Below, piece after piece: positions 23,601-32,312 of a DNA stretch of 64,000 nt (within the stretch, counting starts at the first letter, position 1; each line of letters starts with the position of its first letter). Source of the stretch: Blattamonas nauphoetae (lineage: Eukaryota; Preaxostyla; Oxymonadida); the NCBI GenBank assembly GCA_033064195.1, contig JARBJD010000323.1, forward strand, positions 16,322-80,321. The letters run 5' to 3'. A program made the translations under genes and the position numbers. The notes beneath the pieces were generated by a model. That model had not been told where the DNA came from. It was given only the letters and a program-made list of their open reading frames with translations, and made no database searches.

Positions 23601-24236
23601 TTCCTGATGATGCTTGTGAATCCCCTATTCATGTATCCTGCACCCAAAACGGAGGATTTCTCGCTCAATCCAGAGACACCACCGCACATCCAAGTAGAGC
23701 AAAGACTGGAGTATGTGCAGAATCAGATCGAGCAAGTCCAAGTTGAACTCTCACTCGTGTCTCTGATGGATGAATTCTACTTCATTGCTCAAGACATGAA
23801 TATTCTTGTGACACCTCACTCGATCCTGAGGGGTCTGTCCGAACGACAAGAGAAACCTGAACTGGATTTGATTCGCGAGCGAGTGGTGGTGTACTACGGG
23901 AATCTGAGAGACGATGGGTTGCGTGATTGGATCGACAATGCGACAGCGACACTCCTCCATCTTGTCAACCCTGCTAGACCGCTGGAAGCCGTGATGTCGG
24001 CAATTCAAGACAATTTGAACACAATCATCACGCAATTCAACGAAAAAAAATCCATCAGAATGTTCAGTGATCAATCGACAATGGCTGGCCATTGTTCGTT
24101 CGGTGATGAACACCATTTTGTATCTGATCGACGCAGGCACCCCTCGATGCGAGATCTTCAAGCAATACGGCGGACTTCGACAATTACTGACAACTGCCTA
24201 CATGTCCAACCAAGATCATCTTCTGAGAGTCGCTGA
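20640..24236 (+). CDS. Giant P-loop protein, N-terminal block (RHS/Crinkler-like NTPase?)
   Basis: 1,198 codons. Residues ~25-105 form a coiled coil made of Lys/Glu/Arg repeats (GAA/AAG-rich DNA). Residues ~140-330 hold a P-loop: Walker A GDQGIGKTS near residues 211-219, preceded by a helical F-x-R-P-V-Y-I-V-V-L-H segment. That order resembles the P-loop domain of RHS/Crinkler-type proteins, but only loosely. Then follow Pro/Gln-rich linkers with a duplicated DHFNQTPPP motif (22,290-22,390) and a long helical region to the end. The last ~55 codons overlap the next frame (from 24,067). A one-base slip at the A8 run 24,043-24,050 would join the two, so this is probably the first part of one ~2,700-codon gene. 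Confidence 0.6.
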   Translation: MSADHPPPNSTLNDLPLGHPPSQDVDSLRRDNERLRQEAERAIHEAEMLRLRLQRKEEEERKREEEEERKRKEEEDRKRKEEEDKRRKKDERKQRKQRKDDEKKQLDQKTINLNIIKAQSETLDMIKPILQHFPRPKFEGVAKLISDFLLLNDGHILFSRTWLKNDTDILSTPLLFRPVYIVVLHEILKFIEHFFKSGGPKERPGHAFYIAGDQGIGKTSLMLILMSTLSLRSQPFHYEKGFKDGSTKDFRSSKIGEKTFSFDELVGTDRSSINEILIHIHDDCPPPATIKDNHLHFIFTSPDPKRLPPPEKKDDTSPNDQPITIPSSDAKILPPEKQPQPSTTQTQAQASSSPEPSSNHPCHIFRLPTFSLAEDAVAMVGCTPTVPFAVLSPEDMQLRKKDQETLLSIEMDKDEIAGRLPRAFVDNILSSKNSTVAKELKNLVGDKRVSLTQWKKFCCKIEEEIASRQNGGGNPKPSPKSIQTGGKGKLSKSSPKNNTQTERVQKEQAQKIEELLQAQEAFRQKEEEEKRKEEDNLNINQDKQTGPANQQTDHFNQTPPPFIPVSPVTPQPDHFNQTPPPINQPGHVTLQTDVTASTVTDSNEEPAPSGLSSKEIDAIGTAYMKPKSEKDTVDEEIDRFYTSLNERIQNQKEIPDRERIIAVVDWLMNQLKVHSKRSQEQAEFIKGLIRKLVLFEWDQSEQQDQDAQNTEATTTAQNTQNEGGEGETDLKDPNIPLLGTLFEEQSEDIDIEKAEAATNGHKDQEEKGNDIVHKIPKTAEEHERERQRVITEKLFEIAKSYDPPAPNVIGEIQEFSVLIEKVKIANPQTSPSPKDLTDLTAQLVRLKTLIEGPNISEDANRQNVRDAVTSVSKQDRLKDKKRRTLLFSTLIDMLITPPPYDSRKKVLQSLFVHPKEDVNTSDISIRSHLNFLLKESRSKESDNQALDFIVTQLIEYIRYSQMKANPKISAPIKLAFNKTKMASLACDFLMMLVNPLFMYPAPKTEDFSLNPETPPHIQVEQRLEYVQNQIEQVQVELSLVSLMDEFYFIAQDMNILVTPHSILRGLSERQEKPELDLIRERVVVYYGNLRDDGLRDWIDNATATLLHLVNPARPLEAVMSAIQDNLNTIITQFNEKKSIRMFSDQSTMAGHCSFGDEHHFVSDRRRHPSMRDLQAIRRTSTITDNCLHVQPRSSSESR
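20805..20960 (+). repeat. GAA/AAG-rich low-complexity tract in coding sequence
   Basis: Imperfect repeats of gaagaagaagaaagaaagcg encode the KEEEERKR coiled coil of the giant gene. Long minus-strand Phe/Leu frames here are artefacts of this composition. Confidence 0.85.
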
Positions 24237-27200
24237 TCATCAACAGTTGAATCAGAATTGTGAAGAACCCAAGTCTGATTATGTGAATGACTTGACTGTC
24301 TTCTTCGCACATTTCGGAACATCTAAATCTCTACCGTCCGACGGAGACAATAGCAAGATGTCGCCAGACCTCGATTTGGAGTCTTTGAGAACTCTTGAAC
24401 TCCCTCGAACGCTCCAACTCGCACCCGTATCTCAGGATCGTCTGGAACGAATGTCGATTGCTCTCTTCGCTCGGAACCTGCTCTGTTTCCTCCAACTGGA
24501 GACTGGATATCCTTTTGACGAACCATGCTATCTCACAGAGTTCTACACTGAATTCCTGCAGAAGTGGAATCCTGGTGATATTGTGCATCGCTCGTTTGTG
24601 GACTTCATGAACGCGACACATATCCTCTCGCAGAAGCACTTCGGACTGACACCTAACAAGTTCACTGACTTCCTGAAGACAGAACATCCAACACTTAAAA
24701 CGGATCCGACTCCACTGCAGAAGTTGAGGAAGATATCGCCTCTGGGCTCACTGATGGAAACAATGATAAAGCCTGATGTCACTGATCCTGAACAGCCATT
24801 CCAAAACTTCCTGACCAGACAGTTTGGAGTTCATTTTCTGCTGTGGGCATCGACCGACCTTCTATTGAAGGCAGCTAATGCCATTCCATCTCCAAAACCG
24901 AGAACAGAGACAACACATTCTCAGGACGAAGCTCGTCCATCTCAAGAATCTGGAGATGAGAGAACTGTCGGTTTGTTGAACGTGGCTCGCGCGTCGATCT
25001 TCGGGCCGTCGCCTCGTTGGCTGACGTCGACCGACGCTCGAACAAACAGAGGACTGGTGTTCTTGTGGGATGGAGTTTTGAACAGTGAATCCGCCAAAGC
25101 GTTGATAGAAGTTGCTGACTCGAACCACAGCCGAATCATGGAGTTTAATACTCCACTTATTTTCTTCGAAAAGACTCTGAACGCCGCTTGGGATGATATT
25201 TCTTCATTGGTCCCACTTCTCCGTGAATACAGGACAAAGGAAAAGCGACCGTCACTTTTGAGATCGGTGTTTTCTTTGATATTTAAGACAATCGCAGAAA
25301 CCATCGAACAGATGGAGAGACAAATTCTTTTCGTGCCTGTGTCACCCTTCGTGGAGCAAATCATGCAGTCTGAAGTGGTCGCCGCAGTGGCAAGACTGAT
25401 GACTCAAGAGAAGTATAACGCGTTCAAGACGCTCCAGACCAGCCATAGATTCCAAATGCCGCCCAATGTGGAGGAACCACTTGTTTGCATCTCGTTCCTT
25501 CTGAATTGTCCAACACCAGTCCATTTCAGCACAACAACTACAAAATTTACATCTAAACACACATGCGTTTCTTCCCAACAGAGTATATTCTGGAGTCGCC
25601 GTCCACAATTTGAAACAACAGCAACGAAGGTCACTTCAATGCCAATGCTCACGTTCCCAAAGCTCTCGAACAAAAGTGTGGAGGGCACGAAATTTCCACA
25701 GTCACTCATCCCGACGGAGAGAGGAAAGACGGATTTCTATGCTGAAGATCTTCAGGAAGTGACAGGTGGAAATTTACCAGGGCTTGATGCACTGATTGTG
25801 TCAAGAGGGACTGATGCAGCTTGTGAAACGATTTTCATGGCGATTCAAGCGACAAGCTCGAAAACTCACTCTCTGGCGGTCGATGGCATCACTCTCATGC
25901 AACAATTGCTATTCCAAGCAATGTGTCATTTGGAGCCGTCCGAAGAAATTGTGGCGATATACAATTATGCCACAACGCAGGAGGAATTTACATTTCCTTC
26001 GCGTACAGGGATTCTTGGCTTCCACATGGTGTCATCACACTTGAAGTTCGATGATAACACTCTTGCCCATATGTCGAGCATGCTCCGCCGTCGCGATCGT
26101 CCACTCGTATCGAACCCATTTGAATCGCAGCCAACAATGACAACAAGTTTCATCACAAACACTCTCCTCGCGAATCTCCCACGATATCCAACTTTCTCAA
26201 AGGCATTCGATCCATGGAAGACAACTCTGCTCAATATGAAGATACTCACTGATCCAAGCTTCGTTCTGCCGTATCGATGGAAACTGTTCTCCGACGTCCT
26301 TCTGAAATCATCGCCCGCTCTCTTCGAACAAGATGGGATGGTACGCAAAACGATACATGAAATGCTTCGAATTGGACTCAGTCCCAATGACCTGGGTGAG
26401 TCAGTGGAAGACCGAATCAAGACATTCAAGAGCTTCCTCCTCTATATTGCAATTTCGTGTCGAAGGAAAAAGCTCTTACATCCCAACACAGGTGAGGATG
26501 ATTTTGACTTTGTCAATCTTGTGAAATCAATTATTGGGACAGATACATCTCCAGCATTCCAAACCATTCTCACGTCGCTCACTGGACAGGCATCAACCAT
26601 GGACCAATCCATGCGTGACGAGCAACTCAAACAGTTAGACAGTCTGTACAGAGAGAATCGCATCCAAATGAGACTGTACCCTGTTTACCGCGTCATGACG
26701 AACAATGCGATGAAGCGGCTGAGGAATCCAACACAGGAATGTCTGTCCGTGATCCAGAGCACATACGATAATGGCGTCTTCCGTGTTCCAACGAGAAACA
26801 ACCTGTCAGCGATTCTGCACTGTGGAACTGTTCTTTTGGACAACATCCCTCCATTGTCTCCGACAACCCCCGATTCACACCCTCAATCCAAAACACTGAA
26901 AATTCCTGTGCGTTCGTTCGTTCTGGCGAAACACGGTTTCTCTGATTCGATTCCTTCTCTTAGCGAACTCAAACAGGCTGATGTTGGGAATGAAGTGACA
27001 GACGTGACACCATCCCCACTCATTCGATGGCTCCCACATCAAGTTGTGATTGATCCATCGCTCTTCCCGTCAAACATTCAGCAAGCAGACTCTTTGTCAT
27101 ATTTCACCACCTTCATCCATCGCCTGTTTGACGATCCTTTCATCCCTGTCACAACCTCTTTCACGACAGATCTTCTGAACCGTAATCATGATGACAAAGA

Positions 27201-27831
27201 TCTTCTTGTTCACCTTCAGACAATCATTACCAAACTCGACTCATTTCTATCCGAGATAAAACACAAAGACCCTGAAATCATGAATGATGACGAATTACAG
27301 AACAAACCGGACGGTTCTAAAGTGAAGAAAACAGCTGACAGACTCGAAGGCCCTGAAATCGGAAAAGACAGCGGATCACAGAACGACACCGACCGTCATG
27401 AAGTGAAGAAAGCAACTGACCAACCCAAAGGCCCCGAAATCGAAAAAGTCGGCGGATCACAGAAAACATCCAACAAACCTAAAAAAGAGAAATACAAAGG
27501 ATTGGAGACAAGACTGGACAAGCTATCAGCTATTCTTAAACAAGATCAAGCCTCCTCCGTTCTCTCCGAGCTCCCCGAACTCAGGTCGTCTCCCGGCAAG
27601 TTTAACCTCAACCGGGTCCAGAGAGATATCGTTAACCCAGACATCGAAGCGATCGAATCGATCGAGGCAATTCGACAACAGCCGACTCTCGTGTTTATGA
27701 AGTCTGGGAGTGATTTCTTAGCTCCATCGACTAAAGAACCCAAGTTTGTTGTCGACTTGAAGACAGAAGCTCACCTCTTCCCGATTCCGTTCAGCACGGG
27801 ATACAAAGAAGGGAACTCAGAGAAGAAATGA
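24067..27831 (+). CDS. Giant P-loop protein, middle block
   Basis: 1,254 codons open. The first codon given is GTG and no natural start is seen; upstream in the same frame it can be read back into the A8 run near 24,043-24,050, so it is most likely the continuation of the 20,640 frame. The sequence is helical, with no membrane span and no catalytic motif I recognise. Near the C-terminus (27,280-27,480) a charged segment repeats G-P-E-I-[EG]-K...G-S-Q twice. The frame ends with TGA at 27,829-27,831, while the +2 frame remains open from 27,828. The function is unknown. Confidence 0.55.
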   Translation: MINRQWLAIVRSVMNTILYLIDAGTPRCEIFKQYGGLRQLLTTAYMSNQDHLLRVADHQQLNQNCEEPKSDYVNDLTVFFAHFGTSKSLPSDGDNSKMSPDLDLESLRTLELPRTLQLAPVSQDRLERMSIALFARNLLCFLQLETGYPFDEPCYLTEFYTEFLQKWNPGDIVHRSFVDFMNATHILSQKHFGLTPNKFTDFLKTEHPTLKTDPTPLQKLRKISPLGSLMETMIKPDVTDPEQPFQNFLTRQFGVHFLLWASTDLLLKAANAIPSPKPRTETTHSQDEARPSQESGDERTVGLLNVARASIFGPSPRWLTSTDARTNRGLVFLWDGVLNSESAKALIEVADSNHSRIMEFNTPLIFFEKTLNAAWDDISSLVPLLREYRTKEKRPSLLRSVFSLIFKTIAETIEQMERQILFVPVSPFVEQIMQSEVVAAVARLMTQEKYNAFKTLQTSHRFQMPPNVEEPLVCISFLLNCPTPVHFSTTTTKFTSKHTCVSSQQSIFWSRRPQFETTATKVTSMPMLTFPKLSNKSVEGTKFPQSLIPTERGKTDFYAEDLQEVTGGNLPGLDALIVSRGTDAACETIFMAIQATSSKTHSLAVDGITLMQQLLFQAMCHLEPSEEIVAIYNYATTQEEFTFPSRTGILGFHMVSSHLKFDDNTLAHMSSMLRRRDRPLVSNPFESQPTMTTSFITNTLLANLPRYPTFSKAFDPWKTTLLNMKILTDPSFVLPYRWKLFSDVLLKSSPALFEQDGMVRKTIHEMLRIGLSPNDLGESVEDRIKTFKSFLLYIAISCRRKKLLHPNTGEDDFDFVNLVKSIIGTDTSPAFQTILTSLTGQASTMDQSMRDEQLKQLDSLYRENRIQMRLYPVYRVMTNNAMKRLRNPTQECLSVIQSTYDNGVFRVPTRNNLSAILHCGTVLLDNIPPLSPTTPDSHPQSKTLKIPVRSFVLAKHGFSDSIPSLSELKQADVGNEVTDVTPSPLIRWLPHQVVIDPSLFPSNIQQADSLSYFTTFIHRLFDDPFIPVTTSFTTDLLNRNHDDKDLLVHLQTIITKLDSFLSEIKHKDPEIMNDDELQNKPDGSKVKKTADRLEGPEIGKDSGSQNDTDRHEVKKATDQPKGPEIEKVGGSQKTSNKPKKEKYKGLETRLDKLSAILKQDQASSVLSELPELRSSPGKFNLNRVQRDIVNPDIEAIESIEAIRQQPTLVFMKSGSDFLAPSTKEPKFVVDLKTEAHLFPIPFSTGYKEGNSEKK

Positions 27832-27885
27832 AGCAGATCTACGAACCATTGACTCAACTTCTGCCAGAACACTTTCCGAAGGAAC

Positions 27886-28980
27886 ATGTCTCACACTCGC
27901 CTCCCTCACAATCGCCTCCCTCACTCTCGCCTCTCTCACACACATCTCTCGGTCTTGCATCCCTCATTCTCGCTATCGAAGAAAGAAGCAGAAAGCAGAG
28001 CTCGAGCAATTGAGGATGAAAAAATTCTGAGAATCGGAGAAACATCGACAACGCCTCTCTTCGTGTTTATTGTTGATGAGGATCTCCCCGACCACGAGAG
28101 TCTGCCCATGTCACTCCATTCTGCCGACGGCAGTGTTGATTGTGGCGTGATGCGACAAAGAAGCCTTGCAGATATCCTGTGGATCCTGTTCCTAACTCGC
28201 ATCTCGCGTGAAGTGATGGCACTCTCACTCAACACTTCCCTGAAACCAAAAGACTTCACCGAATATGTGATCCCGTTCATCACCCAAGTGATCATGGATG
28301 AGTTTTTCCGCAATAATGTTAAAATCAAACTTCCCAATATATTCCAAGCCATCATTTCTCTTGTCGAGGCAGAAGGTCTGGATAACCTCAACGAGCACCC
28401 ATCAATCGGCATTGAGCTTCTTGTGTCTTCGTATCTCCACCTGAAAGACAAAACAGCTATATTGTCTCTTTCCCGTCTTTTGATGCTGTGCAAATCAAAA
28501 CCGAATGGCGAAACGCGGTTGAATGATCTCATCAACGACGCCTCACCAACCAATGAACTCGAACTTCTGACTCGCTGGTTCGCGCTTCTGTCTTCGAACG
28601 TGAAAGCATCTAACTTCGAAGTTGCGATCAAGAGTGGTGGTTTCACGACTGCCACTATTCGATCAAACCTGCTCAATGCTTTCTATCAAATCATCGAGCC
28701 CGAACATGAGGATAAACGACCACTCGTCAGCCAACTTTTCTCATCGATCCGACACATTCTGGATGCAGGCACACATCCGTTCTTCTTTGAAGGGGACCGA
28801 CAAACACTTCAAGGCCTCCAAGAACTTGCAGAAAAGCGCCTCCAAAAGATAAACGACGACCAAGACCCTCGCTCAACCATCCTCAATACTGTCTTTAGGT
28901 TGATCCAGATACTTCTTCGCAACATTCTGTCTGCCCCAAACCGAGCCCTCAAGAGCGGAAATAGTCCTCCCCCAAAATGA
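27886..28980 (+). CDS. Giant P-loop protein, C-terminal block
   Basis: 364 codons. The first ~35 residues are low-complexity (repeats of ctccctcac, read as S-H-T-R-L-P-H) and may be intronic or frame-shifted text. From residue ~37 a Lys/Glu/Arg stretch and a helical domain follow, matching the small paralog at 17,915-18,640 over its last ~170 residues. It lies in the same frame as the 24,067 block but is separated from it by two in-frame stops, while the third frame bridges them (27,828-28,013). An intron, a double frameshift or a separate gene are all possible. Confidence 0.55.
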   Translation: MSHTRLPHNRLPHSRLSHTHLSVLHPSFSLSKKEAESRARAIEDEKILRIGETSTTPLFVFIVDEDLPDHESLPMSLHSADGSVDCGVMRQRSLADILWILFLTRISREVMALSLNTSLKPKDFTEYVIPFITQVIMDEFFRNNVKIKLPNIFQAIISLVEAEGLDNLNEHPSIGIELLVSSYLHLKDKTAILSLSRLLMLCKSKPNGETRLNDLINDASPTNELELLTRWFALLSSNVKASNFEVAIKSGGFTTATIRSNLLNAFYQIIEPEHEDKRPLVSQLFSSIRHILDAGTHPFFFEGDRQTLQGLQELAEKRLQKINDDQDPRSTILNTVFRLIQILLRNILSAPNRALKSGNSPPPK

Positions 28981-29424
28981 ATATTTGTTACGAGCTGATC
29001 ACCTCACCAAGAAACGGATTACAATAATCACTCAAAATTTCTTCATTCATAAACCATTCGCAATTTCCTTATTTTTAAACAATTTGGGACATTTTCGTTT
29101 GGACGTTCGGTTGAGGCAAGTTATGGGGAAGGTTTTCTCCCTCTCCATTTGTGGAATAATTTTTGAAAACTTGGGACAGCAAGCCCCCGTACCACTTCCA
29201 AAAAACTTTTGTCTGGTGGATAATTAGTTATGAATGATAGACATGGGACATAATTCTTTTTCGGGACATAATTCCCTCTTTGAGCGATCTACAAACATTT
29301 AATTCTTAATATTTGAGATTATGATTCGTGAACAGATTTGTATACGCAATAAAAGTCAATGGAAAAGTGAAATGGTCCTGAAGTGGAGAAAGGATGGTCA
29401 AGGTAAGATCAACCCACAAGGAAA
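28981..29424. other. Intergenic between giant gene and pogo remnant
   Basis: AT-rich. It includes a short direct repeat of gggacataatt (29,247 and 29,263). I see no terminal inverted repeat that would mark the left end of the pogo-type element, and no gene. Confidence 0.4.
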
Positions 29425-30194
29425 ATGACTTCTTCACATTCTTCCGAAAATATTCCCAAAATGGTCCAGCAAATCCTCCAAGACTCAGAAAAAATTGTTA
29501 AAATTAAACGGACACATTCCGAAAAAGCAACGAATGAAACTGAACGAGAAAATCTGCCAAATCCGTTCCATCAATCAAAGCTGAAGCGCGGACCAAAAGA
29601 ATACTTGAATGAAAAAGAAAAAAACATATTGTTTGAAGTTTTAATCCGATTAGATCGAGAAAATGAAAGTGCATCGTGGGAAGATGCAATGAATGCGGTA
29701 TTGTCATTTCTCTTCTCAACTCTTAGGCTGGAGAAATAAGAAGGAGACGTTCATTAAGAGAAATATAGAAAGCAAATCCATCGTGAAAAACTTTACAGAG
29801 ATACATTTTAAAGAGAAAAGATATTTTTGACACAGACTTTCCAGTGATGGTGGATGAAGCCCGAATCCGAGCATCAACCAGAGCAAATATAGAACCTTTT
29901 TACTTCAAGCTGAATCAGCTGGTGAAGAACAATCACTATCACCCAGAATTAATTTTTCAGGGTGATGAGACATCTCTACAAGTCAAAAATCAAAGAAGAA
30001 AACGAAGAATTGTCAAACTTGGGAAAAGACGAGTATACTATCTGAAAACTCGTCCGATTGGAAAAATGACCGCTTTCATCATGGTCGACGCTGCTGGAAC
30101 TGCCCTCCCAACACACCTTCTACTCCACAAAAACATTGATATGGGATCACTCCCCAATGTCAGTGAGTCGTCAACTCATCCTCCACCAGACTGA
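29425..30194 (+). pseudogene. pogo/Tigger-type transposase, N-terminal and first catalytic part (decayed)
   Basis: Frames at 29,425-29,739 and 29,844-30,194 together resemble a pogo-like (Tc1/mariner superfamily) transposase. The first is basic, with a helix-turn-helix-like segment and the linker KRGPKEYLNEKEK. The second holds the first catalytic Asp in F-Q-G-D-E-T-S-L, followed by the typical K-M-T-A-F-I-M-V-D-A-A-G-T-A-L-P strand. Stops and frame changes lie between the pieces (29,740-29,843 and ~30,160), so it is not functional as written. It continues in the frame at 30,157 with catalytic Asp two and three. Confidence 0.7.
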
Positions 30195-32199
30195 AAAAGG
30201 ATGGATGGAAAAGGAAAAATTTGAAGAAATAATGAAAAATCATACAGTTCCAGCAATTAAGAAGGTCAAGCAAGAGATATTAGAAAAAGAAGTCCAATCT
30301 GAAGTGAAGGATAAAGAATTTACTGAAGCTGAAAAGAAGAGACTATGGGAAGAAAAAATGTCAAACTGTCGGGCTCTGATTATCCTAGATGGGCACAGTT
30401 CACGCCACAATTTTTCACTGATGGAGGAGTTGGCTGGGCAGGGTATCGATGTTGTGATCCTCCCTGCCCACACTAGCCATTTTCTTCAGCCCCTGGACCT
30501 TGGGGTGAACGCTGCCTTTAAGTCTGGACTAACAGGCCTTCAGTTTCCGTCAAAAAAAGAATTCAAAGAAAAAGGTCAATGTTTGTTCAAAATGTCGATG
30601 TCACATGTGAGTTCCCAAAACAGGGAATTGTCTGAGCTTGGAGCAGTGGTCACAAATGCAATCGAGGATTTGACTCCCATATCTCTGTCTCTTGACACAT
30701 CGACGGATCATACGTTCACTTCAATGATTTGTGTGAACGTCCGTTTTTTGTTAAAGAGTGGTGAAATGAAGAATCTCTTCCTTGGGTTGGACGAGCTGCA
30801 TGATGGTGCCTCTGGGAATCAACTCTTTCAAGCATTCGAGAACATTCTGGAGAAAGCTGGGATCGACCCTCTTCAAATTGCCAGCATCTCAACAGACGGC
30901 GATCCTGCCATGGTTGGGCAACAAAAAGGCTTTTCAGCTCATATTCGACGCCGAAACAAAAACATATATCATCAGCATTGTGGCGCTCACCGTTTCAACC
31001 TATCACTCAAAGATGGTTTCGAATCCGACACTCATCCCACATTTAAGACTCTCGTTCACAACTGTATCCTCTTCATCCATGCAATCACTTCATCAATCTC
31101 CAGAACTCGAAAATTTAACTCCAAACTCCAAGAAAACGGACTTCCACACAAAACTCTCACCAAACCCATCAAAGTGAGATGGATAACTTGCAAGGCAACA
31201 ATCGCTGAAACAATGGAATATGGCTCAATCATCGCCTCAATACTGAAAACAGAATCAGACCAGCATTGTCGCGATTTGGCAGAATACTTCTCAGACTTCC
31301 AAGTGCAGTGCAGAGTTCGGTTGACAAATCATCTTCTCACACAATTGCATCGAACTCATTCAATCCTTCAAGGATCAACTTTGTCTTTCTTTCTGTGCAA
31401 GCAAACAGTGGAATCACTCAGATCTGAACTGAACATGATCAACGCTTCAGATCTCTCACAGCTGATCCTCCCACATATCTCCGAAGAAATTACAAACGAA
31501 AAGCAAGAACAAGTTGGCAGTACAGTGAGAGAATGTCTTGATCTGATCAAGACAATAACACGATCGCTCCAGACCCGCTTCTTACAACCCGACGAGACCA
31601 CTGACTTCGATTGTTTGAATCATCAGAGCCTACTTGCCCCTGACACAGAAACAAGCGATCTTATCGTGAATACCGTTGCTTCGAAGCTGGCATATTTCAT
31701 TAAACCTCAGATCCGTCGCTACACAATTACCCACTGGAGGCACCTCAAAACGACATATGCAGCTCACTATTCCGATGTTGTACGCTCTTCAGCCCAAATA
31801 GTCGATCTTCCTCTCTCAGAAGATCGATTCGCAACAGATTCAGCATTCCTTCCGATTGTCAGGGTGATCAAGACAATATTGTGCACCTCTGTGGAAACTG
31901 AGAGACAGTTTTCAATCATTCATCACATAAAGAGACCAGATCGATCGTTACTAAAGACAAGTCACATCCGAATTCTTGGGAGGATTCGGGAAAACTCGAA
32001 GGACCTTTTGAGTCCTGATACTATCGATTCGATTTTGACAATGAGATCGGAAGAAAAAACGATCCAGAAAATGAAACGACCACACTCGACGAGATGTTCA
32101 ATCACAGTTGAACACGACGATTCTGAAGACGATGAAAAAGCAAGCAATTGTTCGGATGGAGAGATCGTTTTGCCATTTGATGGCGTTTTCGAAGAATAA
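30157..32199 (+). CDS. Chimeric frame: pogo DDE C-terminal half fused to hAT transposase core
   Basis: About 680 codons open from the first in-frame ATG at 30,157. Residues ~1-135 are the second half of a pogo-type DDE domain, with the second Asp in I-I-L-D-G-H-S-S-R-H-N and the third in F-L-Q-P-L-D-L-G. From ~30,600 to the end it is a hAT transposase that aligns with that of element B: L-S-L-D-T-S-T-D (first Asp), S-T-D-G-D-P-A-M-V-G (second Asp), and the C-terminal dimerisation segment I-L-C-T-S-V-E-T-E-R-Q-F-S-I. The hAT part lacks its N-terminal BED zinc finger. The frame is continuous across the junction (~30,550-30,600). Either a hAT element landed in a pogo element and lost its left end, or a deletion fused them. 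Confidence 0.75.
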   Translation: MSVSRQLILHQTEKGWMEKEKFEEIMKNHTVPAIKKVKQEILEKEVQSEVKDKEFTEAEKKRLWEEKMSNCRALIILDGHSSRHNFSLMEELAGQGIDVVILPAHTSHFLQPLDLGVNAAFKSGLTGLQFPSKKEFKEKGQCLFKMSMSHVSSQNRELSELGAVVTNAIEDLTPISLSLDTSTDHTFTSMICVNVRFLLKSGEMKNLFLGLDELHDGASGNQLFQAFENILEKAGIDPLQIASISTDGDPAMVGQQKGFSAHIRRRNKNIYHQHCGAHRFNLSLKDGFESDTHPTFKTLVHNCILFIHAITSSISRTRKFNSKLQENGLPHKTLTKPIKVRWITCKATIAETMEYGSIIASILKTESDQHCRDLAEYFSDFQVQCRVRLTNHLLTQLHRTHSILQGSTLSFFLCKQTVESLRSELNMINASDLSQLILPHISEEITNEKQEQVGSTVRECLDLIKTITRSLQTRFLQPDETTDFDCLNHQSLLAPDTETSDLIVNTVASKLAYFIKPQIRRYTITHWRHLKTTYAAHYSDVVRSSAQIVDLPLSEDRFATDSAFLPIVRVIKTILCTSVETERQFSIIHHIKRPDRSLLKTSHIRILGRIRENSKDLLSPDTIDSILTMRSEEKTIQKMKRPHSTRCSITVEHDDSEDDEKASNCSDGEIVLPFDGVFEE

Positions 32200-32304
32200 T
32201 TTCATTTCACAACTCATTATTTTTGGAAAAAAAGTGGATATTATCAAAATAACATGATTGAGATCAAAAATGTTGAGATCAATGAGATCTGTCCATAATG
32301 TCTG
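30560..32304 (+). mobile_element. hAT element C, right part only
   Basis: The right end is recognisable by homology to elements A and B: GAGATC, spacer, GAGATC, aat, GAGATC at 32,258-32,290, then the terminus GTCTG ending at 32,304. The left end was not found near the transposase; the element seems truncated by its junction with the pogo sequence at ~30,560. The 8 bp following the terminus, TTCATGAC (32,305-32,312), should be the target duplication. The same 8-mer followed by CAG occurs at 20,540-20,550. Confidence 0.7.
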
Positions 32305-32312
32305 TTCATGAC

